DNA of 64,000 bases from Nannocystis exedens (lineage in GTDB: Bacteria > Myxococcota_A > Polyangia > Nannocystales > Nannocystaceae), in NCBI RefSeq assembly GCF_002343915.1, contig NZ_NETK01000001.1, positions 806,001-870,000 on the forward strand, in the 5' to 3' direction. The first letter of the stretch is position 1; each line of letters opens with the position of its first letter. The notes beneath the pieces were generated by a model. It made no database searches, was not told where the DNA came from, and saw only the letters and a list, made by a program, of their open reading frames with translations. Position numbers and translations under genes: made by a program. Below, in pieces: positions 8,966 through 17,937 of this stretch.

Positions 8966-10033
8966 TCACTCGCTGGTGCGCGCCGCCAGCGCTTGCGCGG
9001 CGTATTCTACCAGAGGGATCGCCGCCTCGTAATCCATGCGATCCGAGCCCAGCAGCGCCACCGCTGCGGTACGGCCGTCCTCGACCGGCTGGACCCGACA
9101 ACCGATGAGGCTCATCCCCGACAGCACACACGGCCCCGTGGGACCGACGCCGGCCAGCGCCGGGCGCAGCTCGGCGGCCACGTGGACCTCGGCCCGGGCC
9201 TGCTCGAGCGAGTGTTCGGGCAGCAGCTGACACAGCAGTTCGGCGAGCCCGTGGTAGTCGTCGAACAGCGCCAGCACCTGGGCCAGGGTTTGGTCGCTCT
9301 GGCCCGCCAGCAGGCGTTGCCCGGCGATCTGCACCCACAACGGATCGAGCGCCGCCGCCGTGCACAGCCACAGCCCGATCCGCAGGCTCTCGGCCAGCAG
9401 GCGGTCGAGGCGCGCCTCGTGTTCGGCCCACAGCCGCGACAGCTCGGCCCGCGCCTCGGCCAGCGTCTTGCCGACGCACAGCCCGCGCAGCCGCTCCTGC
9501 AGCCGCAGCAGGCCCCCGCCCTCGGCGAAGCGGGCGTCGATCGTCACCGGGTGCAGCCGCGCGTGCGTCCCGTCCAGCGTCAGCGCCACCATCACCCGGC
9601 GGCCCTGCACCGGCACCAGGTCGACCTGCGACACCTTGCCGCCGCGGTCCTCGCTGACGAACGTGACCGCCACGCAGCTCGCCACCTCGCTCAGCACCTG
9701 GGCCGCCACGCGCATGCTCTCGGGCCCGTGCACCGGCTCCGACAGCGACACGTCGACCGCGCGGCGCAGCTCCGGGCGCAGCGGCGGCGGCCGCACCAGC
9801 GAGCGCACGTACAGGCGCATCCCCAGCGGCGTCGGCAGGCGTCCGGCCGACTGATGCGGCTGCGACACGAAGCCGGCCTCTTCGAGCGCCACCAGCTCGT
9901 TGCGGATCGTCGCCGGCGACCACTCGAGCCCGTGGACCTGAACCAGCGCCCCCGACGCCACCGCGCGACCGGTGACGATGTACTCGCGGCACACTGCGAA
10001 CAGGATCCGCTGGCGTCTGGGGCTCAGCTCCAC
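8966..10033 (-). CDS. hrcA: Heat-inducible transcription repressor HrcA
   Basis: The protein has about 355 residues. It opens with a winged-helix domain (VELSPRRQRILFAVCREYI, then SPATIRNELVALEEAGF) and continues with the HrcA dimerisation and IDD regions (HQSAGRLPTPLGMRLYV, GGLLRLQERLRGLC, ISLIGCR-like MSLIGCRVQPVEDGRTA). HrcA represses groE and dnaK operons through the CIRCE operator. I chose GTG 10033 because it gives the usual N-terminus and TAAATG lies just upstream. The frame stays open to 10561 through low-complexity repeat sequence, which I consider non-native. No CIRCE copy was found next to this operon. Confidence 0.88.
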   Translation of the reverse strand: MELSPRRQRILFAVCREYIVTGRAVASGALVQVHGLEWSPATIRNELVALEEAGFVSQPHQSAGRLPTPLGMRLYVRSLVRPPPLRPELRRAVDVSLSEPVHGPESMRVAAQVLSEVASCVAVTFVSEDRGGKVSQVDLVPVQGRRVMVALTLDGTHARLHPVTIDARFAEGGGLLRLQERLRGLCVGKTLAEARAELSRLWAEHEARLDRLLAESLRIGLWLCTAAALDPLWVQIAGQRLLAGQSDQTLAQVLALFDDYHGLAELLCQLLPEHSLEQARAEVHVAAELRPALAGVGPTGPCVLSGMSLIGCRVQPVEDGRTAAVALLGSDRMDYEAAIPLVEYAAQALAARTSE

Positions 10034-10292
10034 TCGACTCGCATTTACCTCGTCTCGCCGCCGGACGCCAGCAGGCTCGCGCGCGCCCCCCGCAGGACCG
10101 CGCCGCGCCCCGCTCACTTCGCCGACTTCGCCGTCCTCGCCGCGGCCGCGCCCGACCTCCTCGCCCCGCGCCCCTCCGCCCCGCCCCGCGCGCCCGTGCG
10201 CGACGCCCCCGGGTCTTGCTCGCCCCTTTGCCCGCCTCCTCCGCCCGGCCCGCCACCCGCGACTGGCTCGTCCTCGTGCCCGCCTCGTCTGC

Positions 10293-10508
10293 CCGGGTCT
10301 CGCTCGCGCCGTTGCCCGGCGCCCGCGACTTGCTCGCGCCCTCGCCCGGGGTCTTGCTCGCGCCGTTGCCCGGCGCCCGCGACTTGCTCGCGCCCTCGCC
10401 CGGGGTCTTGCTCGCGCCGTTGCCCGGCGCCCGCGACTTGCTCGCGCCCTCGCCCGGGGTCTTGCTCGCGCCGTTGCCCGGCGCCCGCGACTTGCTCGCG
10501 CCCTCGCC
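10293..10508. repeat. Four-copy 54-bp tandem repeat between lysR and hrcA
   Basis: The block GTTGCCCGGCGCCCGCGACT recurs at 10311, 10365, 10419 and 10473, exactly 54 bases apart, with partial flanking copies. Since 54 is a multiple of 3, the minus-strand lysR frame passes through it as an 18-residue repeat (GEGASKSRAPGNGASKTP). It lies directly after the end of the conserved LysR domain. Confidence 0.95.
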
Positions 10509-10560
10509 TCCCGCGCTCGCAGCTCCCTCCGCCTCGCGCCCCACGCCCGCCGCCGACTCA

Positions 10561-11456
10561 CTCGCGGCCGCGCACAGCGTCGTCAGCCGCTCGACGATCC
10601 ACCGATGCGCCGGCCCGAGGATCGTGTCCGCCCGGTGGATGGCCGCCAGGTGCAGCGTGTGTTCGTCCTCGGCCCACGCGGCCGGTCGGATCGCCACCAG
10701 CCGGCCGGCCGCCCGGTCGTCCTCCACCATCGCCGCCGGCAGGTTGCCCCAGCCGAGGCCCGCGCGCAGCAGCGCCTGCTTCGTGTGCAGGTCGGCCACC
10801 CGCCAGGTCCGCGGCGACAGCACCGCCTGATCGGGCACGCCCGTCGACCCGCGCTCCGACAGCACCACCTGCACGTGCTCGCCGAGGCGGCCGCTGTCGA
10901 TCTTCCCCTCGATCTGCGCCAGCGGGTGATCGGCCGCCACCACCGCGATCATGCGGATCGGCGCCAGCGGCCGGCGCTCGAGCCCCGGCGCCACGGCGAT
11001 CGGCGCCGCCACTCCGAGCGTCGCCGCCCCGGCCAGCACGCGCGCGGACACGGCGGACATCGTCTCGGTGTCGACGCGCAGCGCCACCGTCGGGAACGCC
11101 GCCGCGAATTCGCGGCACAGCGCCACCAGCACCGCCAGCGGGAACAACGCGTCGACGCACAGCGACACCGACGGCTCGAGCCCGCGGGCGATCCCCGCCG
11201 CCAGCCCGCGCAGCGCGTCGACCTCGCCGGCCACCCGGCGCGCCGCGGCCAGGATCGCCTTGCCCGGCTCGGTCAGCGTCGGCACCCGCGTCGAGCGGTC
11301 GAACACCGCCACGTCGAGCTGGCGCTCGAGGTTGGCGATCGCCTGGCTGACCGCCGACTGGACCCGGCGCAGCCGTTTGGCCGCCGCCGAGAAGCTCCCG
11401 GCCTCCGCGACCGCCGTCAGCACCCGGAGTTGGTCGAGCGTCACGTCCCCGATCAT
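10561..11456 (-). CDS. LysR-family transcriptional regulator, no stop codon after the conserved domain
   Basis: The N-terminal winged helix (MIGDVTLDQLRVLTAVAEAG, SFSAAAKRLRRVQSAVSQAI) and the effector-binding domain are those of LysR-type regulators, about 298 residues to 10561. The frame then has no stop. It runs through the 54-bp repeats and, out of frame, across hrcA and grpE to 7749 inside dnaK. A functional protein probably ends through a frameshift or a lost stop in the repeat zone, or carries a repeat tail. The coordinates given cover the conserved part only. It diverges from the pirin gene, which it probably regulates. Confidence 0.75.
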
Positions 11457-11477
11457 GCCGCGGAGTATCGCATGAAC

Positions 11478-11492
11478 TGATGGAAGGCATCA
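11478..11492. promoter_or_regulatory. Likely LysR operator dyad between lysR and pirin gene
   Basis: TGATG-GAAGG-CATCA is a perfect inverted repeat with T and A at its ends. It sits in an unusually AT-rich gap between the divergent lysR and pirin starts. An outer pair ATGAA...TTCAT surrounds it. LysR proteins bind such interrupted dyads next to their own divergent promoter, which supports the call. Confidence 0.5.
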
Positions 11493-11542
11493 CATTTTCA
11501 TTGATTTACAGAATAAAAGCCCGCGTCATGATGGGCCCCGTC

Positions 11543-12241
11543 ATGATCACCCAACGCCTCGCCGACTCTCGCGGCCACGCCGATCACGGCTGGCTCGACT
11601 CACACCACACCTTCTCGTTCGCCGACTATTACGACCCGGCGCACATGGGCTTCCGCAACCTCCGCGTCATCAACGAGGACCGCGTCGAGCCCGGTCGGGG
11701 CTTCGGGACGCACCCGCACCGCGACATGGAGATCCTCTCCTACGTGCTCGAGGGCGGCCTGGAGCACCGCGACTCGATGGGCACCGGCTCGGTCATCCGG
11801 CCCGGCGACGTGCAGGTCATGAGCGCGGGCACCGGCGTCACGCACAGCGAGTTCAACGCCTCGCGCACCGAGCCCGTGCACTTCCTGCAGATCTGGCTGC
11901 TCCCCGAGCGCCGCGGCCTGAGGCCCGGCTATCAGCAGCGCAGCTTCGGTCCGGCCGAGAAGGACGGCCGCCTGCGCCTGGTCGCCAGCCGCGACGGCCG
12001 CGACGACAGCGTCACGATCCACACCGACGCCAGCGTCTACGCCGGTGTGTTCGCCGCCGGTCAGCGCGCCGAGCACCCGCTCGCCTCCGGCCGCCACGCC
12101 TGGGTCCACGTCGCCAGGGGCACGGTCCGCGTCAACGGCCGCGACCTCGAGGCCGGCGACGCCCTCGCCCTCTCGGACGAGCCCGCCGTCACCGTCGAGG
12201 GCACCGGCGGGGGCGAGGTCCTGGTGTTCGACCTCGGGTAA
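11543..12241 (+). CDS. Pirin family protein (cupin, quercetinase-like)
   Basis: The protein has about 232 residues and a bicupin fold. The pirin signature is clear: GHADHGWLDSHHTFSFADYY, THPHRDMEILSYVLEG with metal-ligand histidines, and EFNASRTEPVHFLQIW. Family members (YhhW/YhaK types) are iron or other metal dioxygenases, some acting on quercetin; the substrate here is unknown. ATG 11543 gives the usual N-terminus (MITQRLADSRGHADHGW); ATG 11528 and 11531 are alternatives. Divergence from a LysR gene suggests control by it. Confidence 0.9.
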   Translation: MITQRLADSRGHADHGWLDSHHTFSFADYYDPAHMGFRNLRVINEDRVEPGRGFGTHPHRDMEILSYVLEGGLEHRDSMGTGSVIRPGDVQVMSAGTGVTHSEFNASRTEPVHFLQIWLLPERRGLRPGYQQRSFGPAEKDGRLRLVASRDGRDDSVTIHTDASVYAGVFAAGQRAEHPLASGRHAWVHVARGTVRVNGRDLEAGDALALSDEPAVTVEGTGGGEVLVFDLG

Positions 12242-12248
12242 CACGAGC

Positions 12249-12294
12249 CATGTCCGTTGGGGCATGTCCTAGAAAGCATGCCCGGAAGGACAGG
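12249..12294. repeat. CATG array, 14-base period, after the pirin gene
   Basis: Cores lie at 12249, 12263, 12277 (CATG) and 12291 (CAGG), all 14 bases apart. The array begins 8 bases after the pirin stop and is followed directly by a strong terminator hairpin. Confidence 0.9.
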
Positions 12295-12296
12295 AC

Positions 12297-12338
12297 CGAG
12301 CGCGCCCGCGGAGCCGACCTCCGCGGGCGCGCTCGTTT
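12297..12338. terminator. Strong intrinsic-terminator-like hairpin
   Basis: A perfect 17-bp stem (left arm 12297-12313 starting CGAGCGCGCCC, right arm 12319-12335) with loop CCGAC is followed by TTT. It ends the pirin transcript on the plus strand. Confidence 0.75.
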
Positions 12339-12772
12339 CATGTCCTGAAGGCCGTGCGCCCGCGGTCACGACGCTGCGCGCCCCACGAACCGCGGGCGTA
12401 CTTCGCCGCGCTCACGGCGGATACAGCGCGGACGGGCTCGCGCACGGCGCGCAGCGTCAACGAGAACGTCAGCGCGTGCGCGGGAAATTCCGCGAACTCG
12501 ACAGCCCTGCGGCCTCCGGCGCCGCGCCTTGACGAGCCTTCGCGGCGCATCACGAGCGGTCGGAGGAACGACGCCCTCGGCGCTCCTCGCCGACGCTCCG
12601 AGCGACGAGCCGCGGCGTGCTCCAGTGGAGCTCGCCGAGGCGTCCTCGGGATCGCGGGCGACCCACGAGCGCGTCGCATCGAGGGGCGGCGCCCCGTACC
12701 CGCGGACGACGGCTCGCGCACCTGTCAGATCGGCTCCCGGACGCCGTAAAGTGCCTTGCGAGGCAACACTGC
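12339..12772. other. Gene-free stretch
   Basis: About 430 bases with one CATG core at 12340 and no convincing reading frame or RNA. TAAAGT at 12747-12752, 20 bases before the next start codon, could be a -10 element. Otherwise nothing was recognised. Confidence 0.4.
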
Positions 12773-13450
12773 ATGCGGAACCGGCTCGCGCTCGTCCTCG
12801 TCGTGCTCGTCGTGCTCGGCGCGTGGTGGTGGACGCGGCCGGCCCCGTCCGCGGTCGAAGCCGCGGTCGCGGCGACGACCCCCGCGCAGCCGGCCGCCGA
12901 GGCGGCGGAGCGGCGCACCCGCCTCGACGACGGCGAGCCCGAACGAGCCCGCCGCCTGCGCGACGGCGCGGCCCGGCGCGAGGTCATGCAGCGACGGATC
13001 GTCACCGCCATGGCCGCGCGCGACGCTGCCGCCGCGGCCTCGCGGACCCCCGCCGACCCCGAACCGACGCGCCCCGGCAAGTCCGGCGCTCGGGCGGCCG
13101 ACGACGCGCCGGCCGACGCCATCCTCGACCGCACCGGCAACCACGGCTACCTCAGTCGGGTGCTGAGCCGGGAGCTCATGCCGCTGGTCGACGAGTGTCA
13201 CGCCCTCGTCCGCGAGGAGCACCCCGAGCTCACCGGCATGCTCGTGCTCGACCTCGAGATCCTCGGCGACGAGGACATCGGCGGCGTCGTCAACACCCTC
13301 GAGCCGGGCAAGGGCAACGAGATCGCCGAGCCGGCCCTGCTCGAGTGCGTGCGCGAGTCGCTGCTCGCCGTCACCCTGCCCCCGCCCGAACAGGGCGGCC
13401 GCGACGCCATCTCGCTGTCGATGCGCTTCGACCCGCCAAAGCCGGAGTGA
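12773..13450 (+). CDS. Membrane-anchored AgmX/PglI C-terminal-domain protein
   Basis: The protein has 225 residues. A single N-terminal membrane anchor (LALVLVVLVVLGAWWW) is followed by an Ala/Arg/Glu-rich periplasmic stretch. A C-terminal TonB-like domain of about 100 residues follows (LMPLVDECHALVREEHPELT, LVLDLEILGDEDIGGVV, LLECVRESLLAV). This domain occurs in Myxococcus AgmX/PglI gliding-motility proteins and many other myxobacterial paralogs, so a link to motility is possible but unproven. ATG 12773 was chosen because it sits directly before the signal anchor. Confidence 0.75.
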   Translation: MRNRLALVLVVLVVLGAWWWTRPAPSAVEAAVAATTPAQPAAEAAERRTRLDDGEPERARRLRDGAARREVMQRRIVTAMAARDAAAAASRTPADPEPTRPGKSGARAADDAPADAILDRTGNHGYLSRVLSRELMPLVDECHALVREEHPELTGMLVLDLEILGDEDIGGVVNTLEPGKGNEIAEPALLECVRESLLAVTLPPPEQGGRDAISLSMRFDPPKPE

Positions 13451-13715
13451 TCGGCGGATAAAGGCGCACGGAGCTCGCCGTGGCTAGCCCGGGACGGGCC
13501 GCGATGGCCCGCTGCCTGCAGCTGCTGGCCGCCTCGCGCTCGCCCTCGTCCTCTACCCCCGCGTCCACTTCGCCGCCTTGGGCTGGCTCGTGGTCGACGC
13601 GCCGGCGCCGTCGCTGCAAGGCGACCTCAGGGCTGGGCCATCCTCGTCGGTCGCCAGGCCTGGCGTTTGGGACATGTCCTTTCGAACCCCTGGCCTGATC
13701 CGGCTTTTCGCCGGC

Positions 13716-14894
13716 TCACGCCAGCAGGTCGGCCGCGACCGCGTCGTGCCAGTACCAGCGGCCCGGCGCGATCCGCAAGATCCGTCCCTCCTCGATCCAC
13801 TCGAGGTTCCCGCGCGCCACTTGCCGGCGGGTGCGTTGCTCGATCCACGCGCGCGTCACCGCCGGGAAGCGGCGCAAATACGCCGCCACGTCGAGCCCCC
13901 GGAGGTCGCGCAGGCCCGTCCACAGCCCCTCGGTCGCGGCCGCCTCGGGCGTCAGGCGCTCGGCCTCGGCCGGCGTGCTCGGGTCCTTCAGCCACGTCGG
14001 CAGGCCGCGCACGTTGCCCCGGCGCAGCACCGACCCGTCGGCGAAGTAGCGGGCCGAGTGGGCCGACGGCCCGAGCCCGAGGTAGTCCTGCCATGTCCAG
14101 TACAGCAGGTTGTGCCGCGCCTCCGCGCCGGCGCGCGCGTAGCTGGCGACCTCGTAGTGCAGCAACCCCGCCGCCGTCAGCGCCTGCTCGGCGGCGGCCA
14201 GCATGTCGGCCTGGTGGTCGCTGTCGGGCAGGCGTCGCTTGCCGCGGCGGACCAGCGTCGGCCACGGCGTGTCCGCCTCGATCGTCAGCGCGTACACCGA
14301 CACGTGCTCCGCCCCCGCCGCCGTCAGCCGCGCGACGTCGGCGCGCACCCCCGCGTCCGTCTGCCCCGGCCAGCCGACGATCAGGTCGGCGCTGACGCGC
14401 AGCCCGGCCGCCGCCGCCGCCGCGATCGACGCCAGCGCCTCGGCCGGCGAGTGGACCCGCCCGAGCGTGCGCAGCCCCTCCGCCTCGGTGCTCTGCGTCC
14501 CGAGCGACACCCGCGTGCCGCCGATCGCCCGCACCGCCGCGTACAGCGCCGCGTCGCCGTGCTCGGGGTTCACCTCGACCGTGAACTCGCTCGCGCCGGC
14601 CCCCGGGAACCGGCGCGCCAGCCACTCGCCGAGGCTGGCCAGGCCGGCCGGTCCGAGCAGGCTCGGCGTCCCGCCGCCGAGGTACACCGTCGACCATGTC
14701 GCATCGGACATGTCTTGAGCGCCATGTTCTTCGCCGCCTGTCCAATCCGCCAGCTCTGCCGCGCGCCCGCTCGCCTCGCGCGCGAGCCCGGCGAGGAACG
14801 CCTCCGTGTCCGGCGCGCGCCCGACCTGGAAGTCGAAGTCGCAGTACGGGCAGGCCCGGGCGCAGAACGGCACGTGAATGTAGATCCCGCGCAT
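13716..14894 (-). CDS. hemW: Radical SAM heme chaperone HemW (coproporphyrinogen oxidase-like)
   Basis: The protein has 392 residues. The radical SAM cluster motif C-x3-C-x2-C is in IYIHVPFCARACPYCDF near residues 11-18. It continues with YLGGGTPSLL, EVNPEH, GTQSTE and DLIVGWPGQT. HemW proteins bind and hand over heme and lack the HemN-specific extra residues. Between about residues 53 and 68 there is an odd segment (EEHGAQDMSDATW) encoded exactly by CATG repeat units at 14694, 14709 and 14723, just before the conserved VYLGGGTPS strand. This looks like a tolerated insertion. Confidence 0.85.
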   Translation of the reverse strand: MRGIYIHVPFCARACPYCDFDFQVGRAPDTEAFLAGLAREASGRAAELADWTGGEEHGAQDMSDATWSTVYLGGGTPSLLGPAGLASLGEWLARRFPGAGASEFTVEVNPEHGDAALYAAVRAIGGTRVSLGTQSTEAEGLRTLGRVHSPAEALASIAAAAAAGLRVSADLIVGWPGQTDAGVRADVARLTAAGAEHVSVYALTIEADTPWPTLVRRGKRRLPDSDHQADMLAAAEQALTAAGLLHYEVASYARAGAEARHNLLYWTWQDYLGLGPSAHSARYFADGSVLRRGNVRGLPTWLKDPSTPAEAERLTPEAAATEGLWTGLRDLRGLDVAAYLRRFPAVTRAWIEQRTRRQVARGNLEWIEEGRILRIAPGRWYWHDAVAADLLA

Positions 14895-15141
14895 CTACGG
14901 CCACCTGCCCGCGAGAGGACCTGCCGCCCCGACCGCCGACCCGGGCCGGCACGGGCGTCCAACCTTTTCACCGGCCCGCGAGGTCGCCAGCGGACTGAAC
15001 CGAAGTACGTCCACGATCGGCGCCCGACATCCCTTCCGTCGCGCGCCCCAGGCGAGCGCCAGACCCCCAGGCTTCGCGCCCCGCGAGTCGCGCCGCCCTG
15101 CGCCTGCCCGGCGGCCTCGGCAGCGCCCCTGCCCCGAGCGC

Positions 15142-15292
15142 CATGCCCGAACCGACACGCCCCTGCGCACCGCCCTCGCGCCCGCCCCGTGCCCTCGGTG
15201 ACGTCTCTGCCCCTTGCGACATGCCCGAACCGACATGCCCGAGCGAACATGCCCGAGCGGACATGCCCCGGACGACCTGCGCGAACGGCCTG
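15142..15292. repeat. CATG arrays between the Thg1-like gene and hemW
   Basis: CATG or variant cores occur at 15142, 15156 and then at 15220, 15234, 15248, 15262 and 15276 at exact 14-base steps. The 418-base gap around them (14895-15312) has no recognisable gene. Confidence 0.9.
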
Positions 15293-15312
15293 CCCGGCGG
15301 TCGCCTCGCGAG

Positions 15313-16026
15313 TTACACGTCGGAGACGAGCGCGGCGAAGTCGGCGCCGTGGGGGACATCGTCGTAGAGCTCGACGCCGCCGTCCGAGCGGAAGCGGGCG
15401 GCCACGCCGCGCCACCACCAGTGGGGCAGCGACTCGAGGTCGATGCCGGCCGAGCGGAGCAGGCCGGCCTGGGCCTCGACGGTCTCGAGGCTGGACGGGT
15501 GGAACGGCTGGCCGAGGCCGCGCATCTGCAGGCCGAGGCGGCGGGACGAGCGGAGCGGGGTCGCCTCCTCGAGCCACTCTTGCGCCGACACGAAGGCGCG
15601 GCGGGCGATGCCGATGTCGGGGAACTCGAAGATGTGGCCGTGGACCACCAGCTCCTCGCCGAGCAGCACCGCCAGGCGGGCCGAGTACATCGACAGCAGC
15701 TGCTCGTAGACCGCCAGCGAGCTGCCCATGCGCGACACCGCGTCGGTGCGGACCAGGGCCACCACCTCTTCGGCGCTGGCGTAGGCGAACGACACGTTGT
15801 GCGACTGCAGCAGGCCGATGCCGGCGCGCACGGTGAGGCGGGCGAGCTCGGAGTCGAGGGGGTCGTTGGCGCGCGCGCGCATCTCGAGCAGGCGGGCCAC
15901 GCCCTCGGGGCGCGGCGCGAATTGCATCACCAGACGGAACCCGGGCATCGGCTCGTGATCGCCGAGCACGCGGAAGGCGGAGAACTTACCCCAGGTGTGA
16001 TTGCCTTGGACCTCGACGCTGTGCAT
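15313..16026 (-). CDS. Thg1-like protein with altered catalytic carboxylates
   Basis: The protein has 237 residues. Its arrangement follows tRNA-His guanylyltransferase (Thg1/TLP) proteins: an N-terminal strand (PGFRLVMQFAPRPEG) where the family has the metal-binding DGRGF, a second strand (SFAYASAEEVVALV) where it has SDE, then YSARLAVLLG, and near the end LLRSAGIDLESLPHWWWRGV, matching the family's closing motif. The first Asp is absent and the second position reads Glu-Glu. It may therefore be inactive for nucleotide addition or repurposed. Bacterial Thg1-like proteins are known in myxobacteria. The assignment is by remembered pattern, not search. Confidence 0.5.
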   Translation of the reverse strand: MHSVEVQGNHTWGKFSAFRVLGDHEPMPGFRLVMQFAPRPEGVARLLEMRARANDPLDSELARLTVRAGIGLLQSHNVSFAYASAEEVVALVRTDAVSRMGSSLAVYEQLLSMYSARLAVLLGEELVVHGHIFEFPDIGIARRAFVSAQEWLEEATPLRSSRRLGLQMRGLGQPFHPSSLETVEAQAGLLRSAGIDLESLPHWWWRGVAARFRSDGGVELYDDVPHGADFAALVSDV

Positions 16027-16098
16027 CGGCTTACTCGTCTCGCCCGTCGCCCGCTTCTTGTGTCGCTGCTGTCTAGGGCCTGTGCGGCCCGCCCCGCG

Positions 16099-17685
16099 CT
16101 ACTTCATCGAGAACATCGTGTACGCGACGTAGCCGAGCCCGCCGAGCCCGAACAGCACGAGGATCCACGTGATGGCCGCGCTGCCTCGCTTGCTCTGCTC
16201 GGCCATGATGCCGTGCCCGAAGGTCGTGCTCGTCGCGCCCGGGTCGACCACCACCGGCACCGACGACGTCGAGGTCGCCGGGTTCGGCCTCGCCAGCGGC
16301 GAGCGGCCCGACGCCAGCGAGCGGTTGGCCCCGGTCGGCGGCCGGCGCGGGCCGGAGCCCATGCTCTGGGCGGCGCTCGGCGGCACCGTCTTGTGGCGCG
16401 CCGACTGGTTCTTGCGGGCCCGGCGGGCGCCCGCCACCGCGGCCGCCTCGGACGCCGCGCGCTGGCTGCGGGTCGTCGGCGCCGAGGAGCCGGTGGACGG
16501 CTTCTGCTGCGCCTGCGCCTGCTGCTGGGCCTGTTGCTGCTGCACCTGTTGCAGCCGCTGGGCCTCGGCGAGCACCGCGTCGAGGTTGCCGATCGTCATC
16601 GACTTCTTGCTGCGCGTGTCGGACTGCGCCGGCTTGGCCCAGTCGGGCGCGTCGTCCTTCTCGGGCTGCGTGTCGAGGCGGTCGAACTGGTCGAAGTCGA
16701 GGGCCTCGTCGGCGAGGTCGTCGTAGAGGTCGTCGTAGTTGACCTCGGCCGGCGCGCCCTCGCCGAACATCTCGGCCATGTAGTTCGAGATGATGCGCGG
16801 CGTGCTGCGGATGCCGGCCTCTTCCGTGAACCGCTCGAGGTCACGGAACATGTGGTCGCAGTTCTGGTAGCGCTCGGCCGGGTCGACCTCGAGCGCCTTC
16901 ATGATGATCGCCTCGAGCGCCGGCGGGAACTCGGGGTCGACGAACGTCGGCGCCGGGATGTCGCCCTCGACGATGCGCTCGGCGACCTCCTCGGCGGCGC
17001 CGCGGAACAGTCGCCGGCCGAGGCACATCTCGTAGAGCACCACGCCGAGCGCGAAGATGTCGGCCCGCGCGTCGATCGGGTGGCCGAGCACCTGCTCCGG
17101 GGCCATGTAGGCCAGCTTGCCGGCGAACTGGCCCTCGCCGCCGCCCTGCACGCTCGCGCGGGTGGCCGCGATGCCGAAGTCGACGATCTTGCAGGTGCCG
17201 TCGTAGCCGACGTGGATGTTGGTCGGGTTGATGTCGCGGTGGCACAGCCCGAGCAGGCGCCCGCGATCGTCGGCCCTCGAATGGACGTAGTACAGCCCCT
17301 CGAGCGCCTGCATGATGATGCCGAGCGAGATCTGCAGCGGCAGGTGCAGCCCCGTCTTGGCCGACTTGCGCAGCACCGCCACCAGCTCCTGACCCTTCAG
17401 GAGCTCCATGGCGATGAAGTACTCGCCGCCGATCTCGCCGAGGTCGTAGGTGTGCACCACGTTCTGGTGCGTCAGCGTGGCGGCGACGCGGGCCTCGTCG
17501 AGGAACATCCGCACGACGTTCGGCCGCTCGGCGAACTCCTCGCGCAGCCGCTTGATCACCAGCTCCTTGGCGAACCCCTCGATGCCGGAGTACGTGGCGC
17601 GATAGATCTCGGCCATGCCGCCGGTAGCGATGTGCTCGACCAGCACATATTTGTCGCCGAAGGGCGTTGGCTCAATGTTGCTCAA
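16099..17685 (-). CDS. Membrane-anchored Ser/Thr protein kinase
   Basis: The protein has 528 residues. The kinase domain (about 12-290) shows the glycine loop IATGGMAEIYRA, the lysine in ELVIKRL, catalytic HRDINPTN, the magnesium-binding DFG in KIVDFGIA, and the activation-segment end YMAPEQ. A long disordered region rich in Gln, Ser, Pro and Arg follows. A single transmembrane helix lies at the extreme C-terminus (AAITWILVLFGLGGLGYVAY), so the kinase faces the cytoplasm. Myxobacteria carry dozens of such PknB-type kinases; the target is unknown. Confidence 0.93.
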   Translation of the reverse strand: MSNIEPTPFGDKYVLVEHIATGGMAEIYRATYSGIEGFAKELVIKRLREEFAERPNVVRMFLDEARVAATLTHQNVVHTYDLGEIGGEYFIAMELLKGQELVAVLRKSAKTGLHLPLQISLGIIMQALEGLYYVHSRADDRGRLLGLCHRDINPTNIHVGYDGTCKIVDFGIAATRASVQGGGEGQFAGKLAYMAPEQVLGHPIDARADIFALGVVLYEMCLGRRLFRGAAEEVAERIVEGDIPAPTFVDPEFPPALEAIIMKALEVDPAERYQNCDHMFRDLERFTEEAGIRSTPRIISNYMAEMFGEGAPAEVNYDDLYDDLADEALDFDQFDRLDTQPEKDDAPDWAKPAQSDTRSKKSMTIGNLDAVLAEAQRLQQVQQQQAQQQAQAQQKPSTGSSAPTTRSQRAASEAAAVAGARRARKNQSARHKTVPPSAAQSMGSGPRRPPTGANRSLASGRSPLARPNPATSTSSVPVVVDPGATSTTFGHGIMAEQSKRGSAAITWILVLFGLGGLGYVAYTMFSMK

Positions 17686-17937
17686 GGCGGCCCCAGATTA
17701 ACGGATCTGCGATCTGTCGCCAAGCCCCGGCGGCCCGCAGCGCCCGGTGGCGCGGCGTCGGCGATAAAGTCGCGGCCTTGCGGGTGAAATCCGCGGCGGC
17801 GCGCTTTGAGGCGGCGGACCGCGCGATGGGGACCTGCCCCTGCGCCCCGGCCGCAACCGGGATCGCGCGCGCCGTTGGTAGGCGAGTGCCCACCTGTCGG
17901 TGGCGACATTCGCCCGGGGGGTCGGTCTGCGGGCGCG

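Noticed and set aside
7749-10560. A 1,235-residue LysR protein as a real gene product
   Set aside because: It would overlap hrcA and grpE in another frame and run into dnaK. The region past 10561 has no LysR homology and consists of repeats and out-of-frame sequence.
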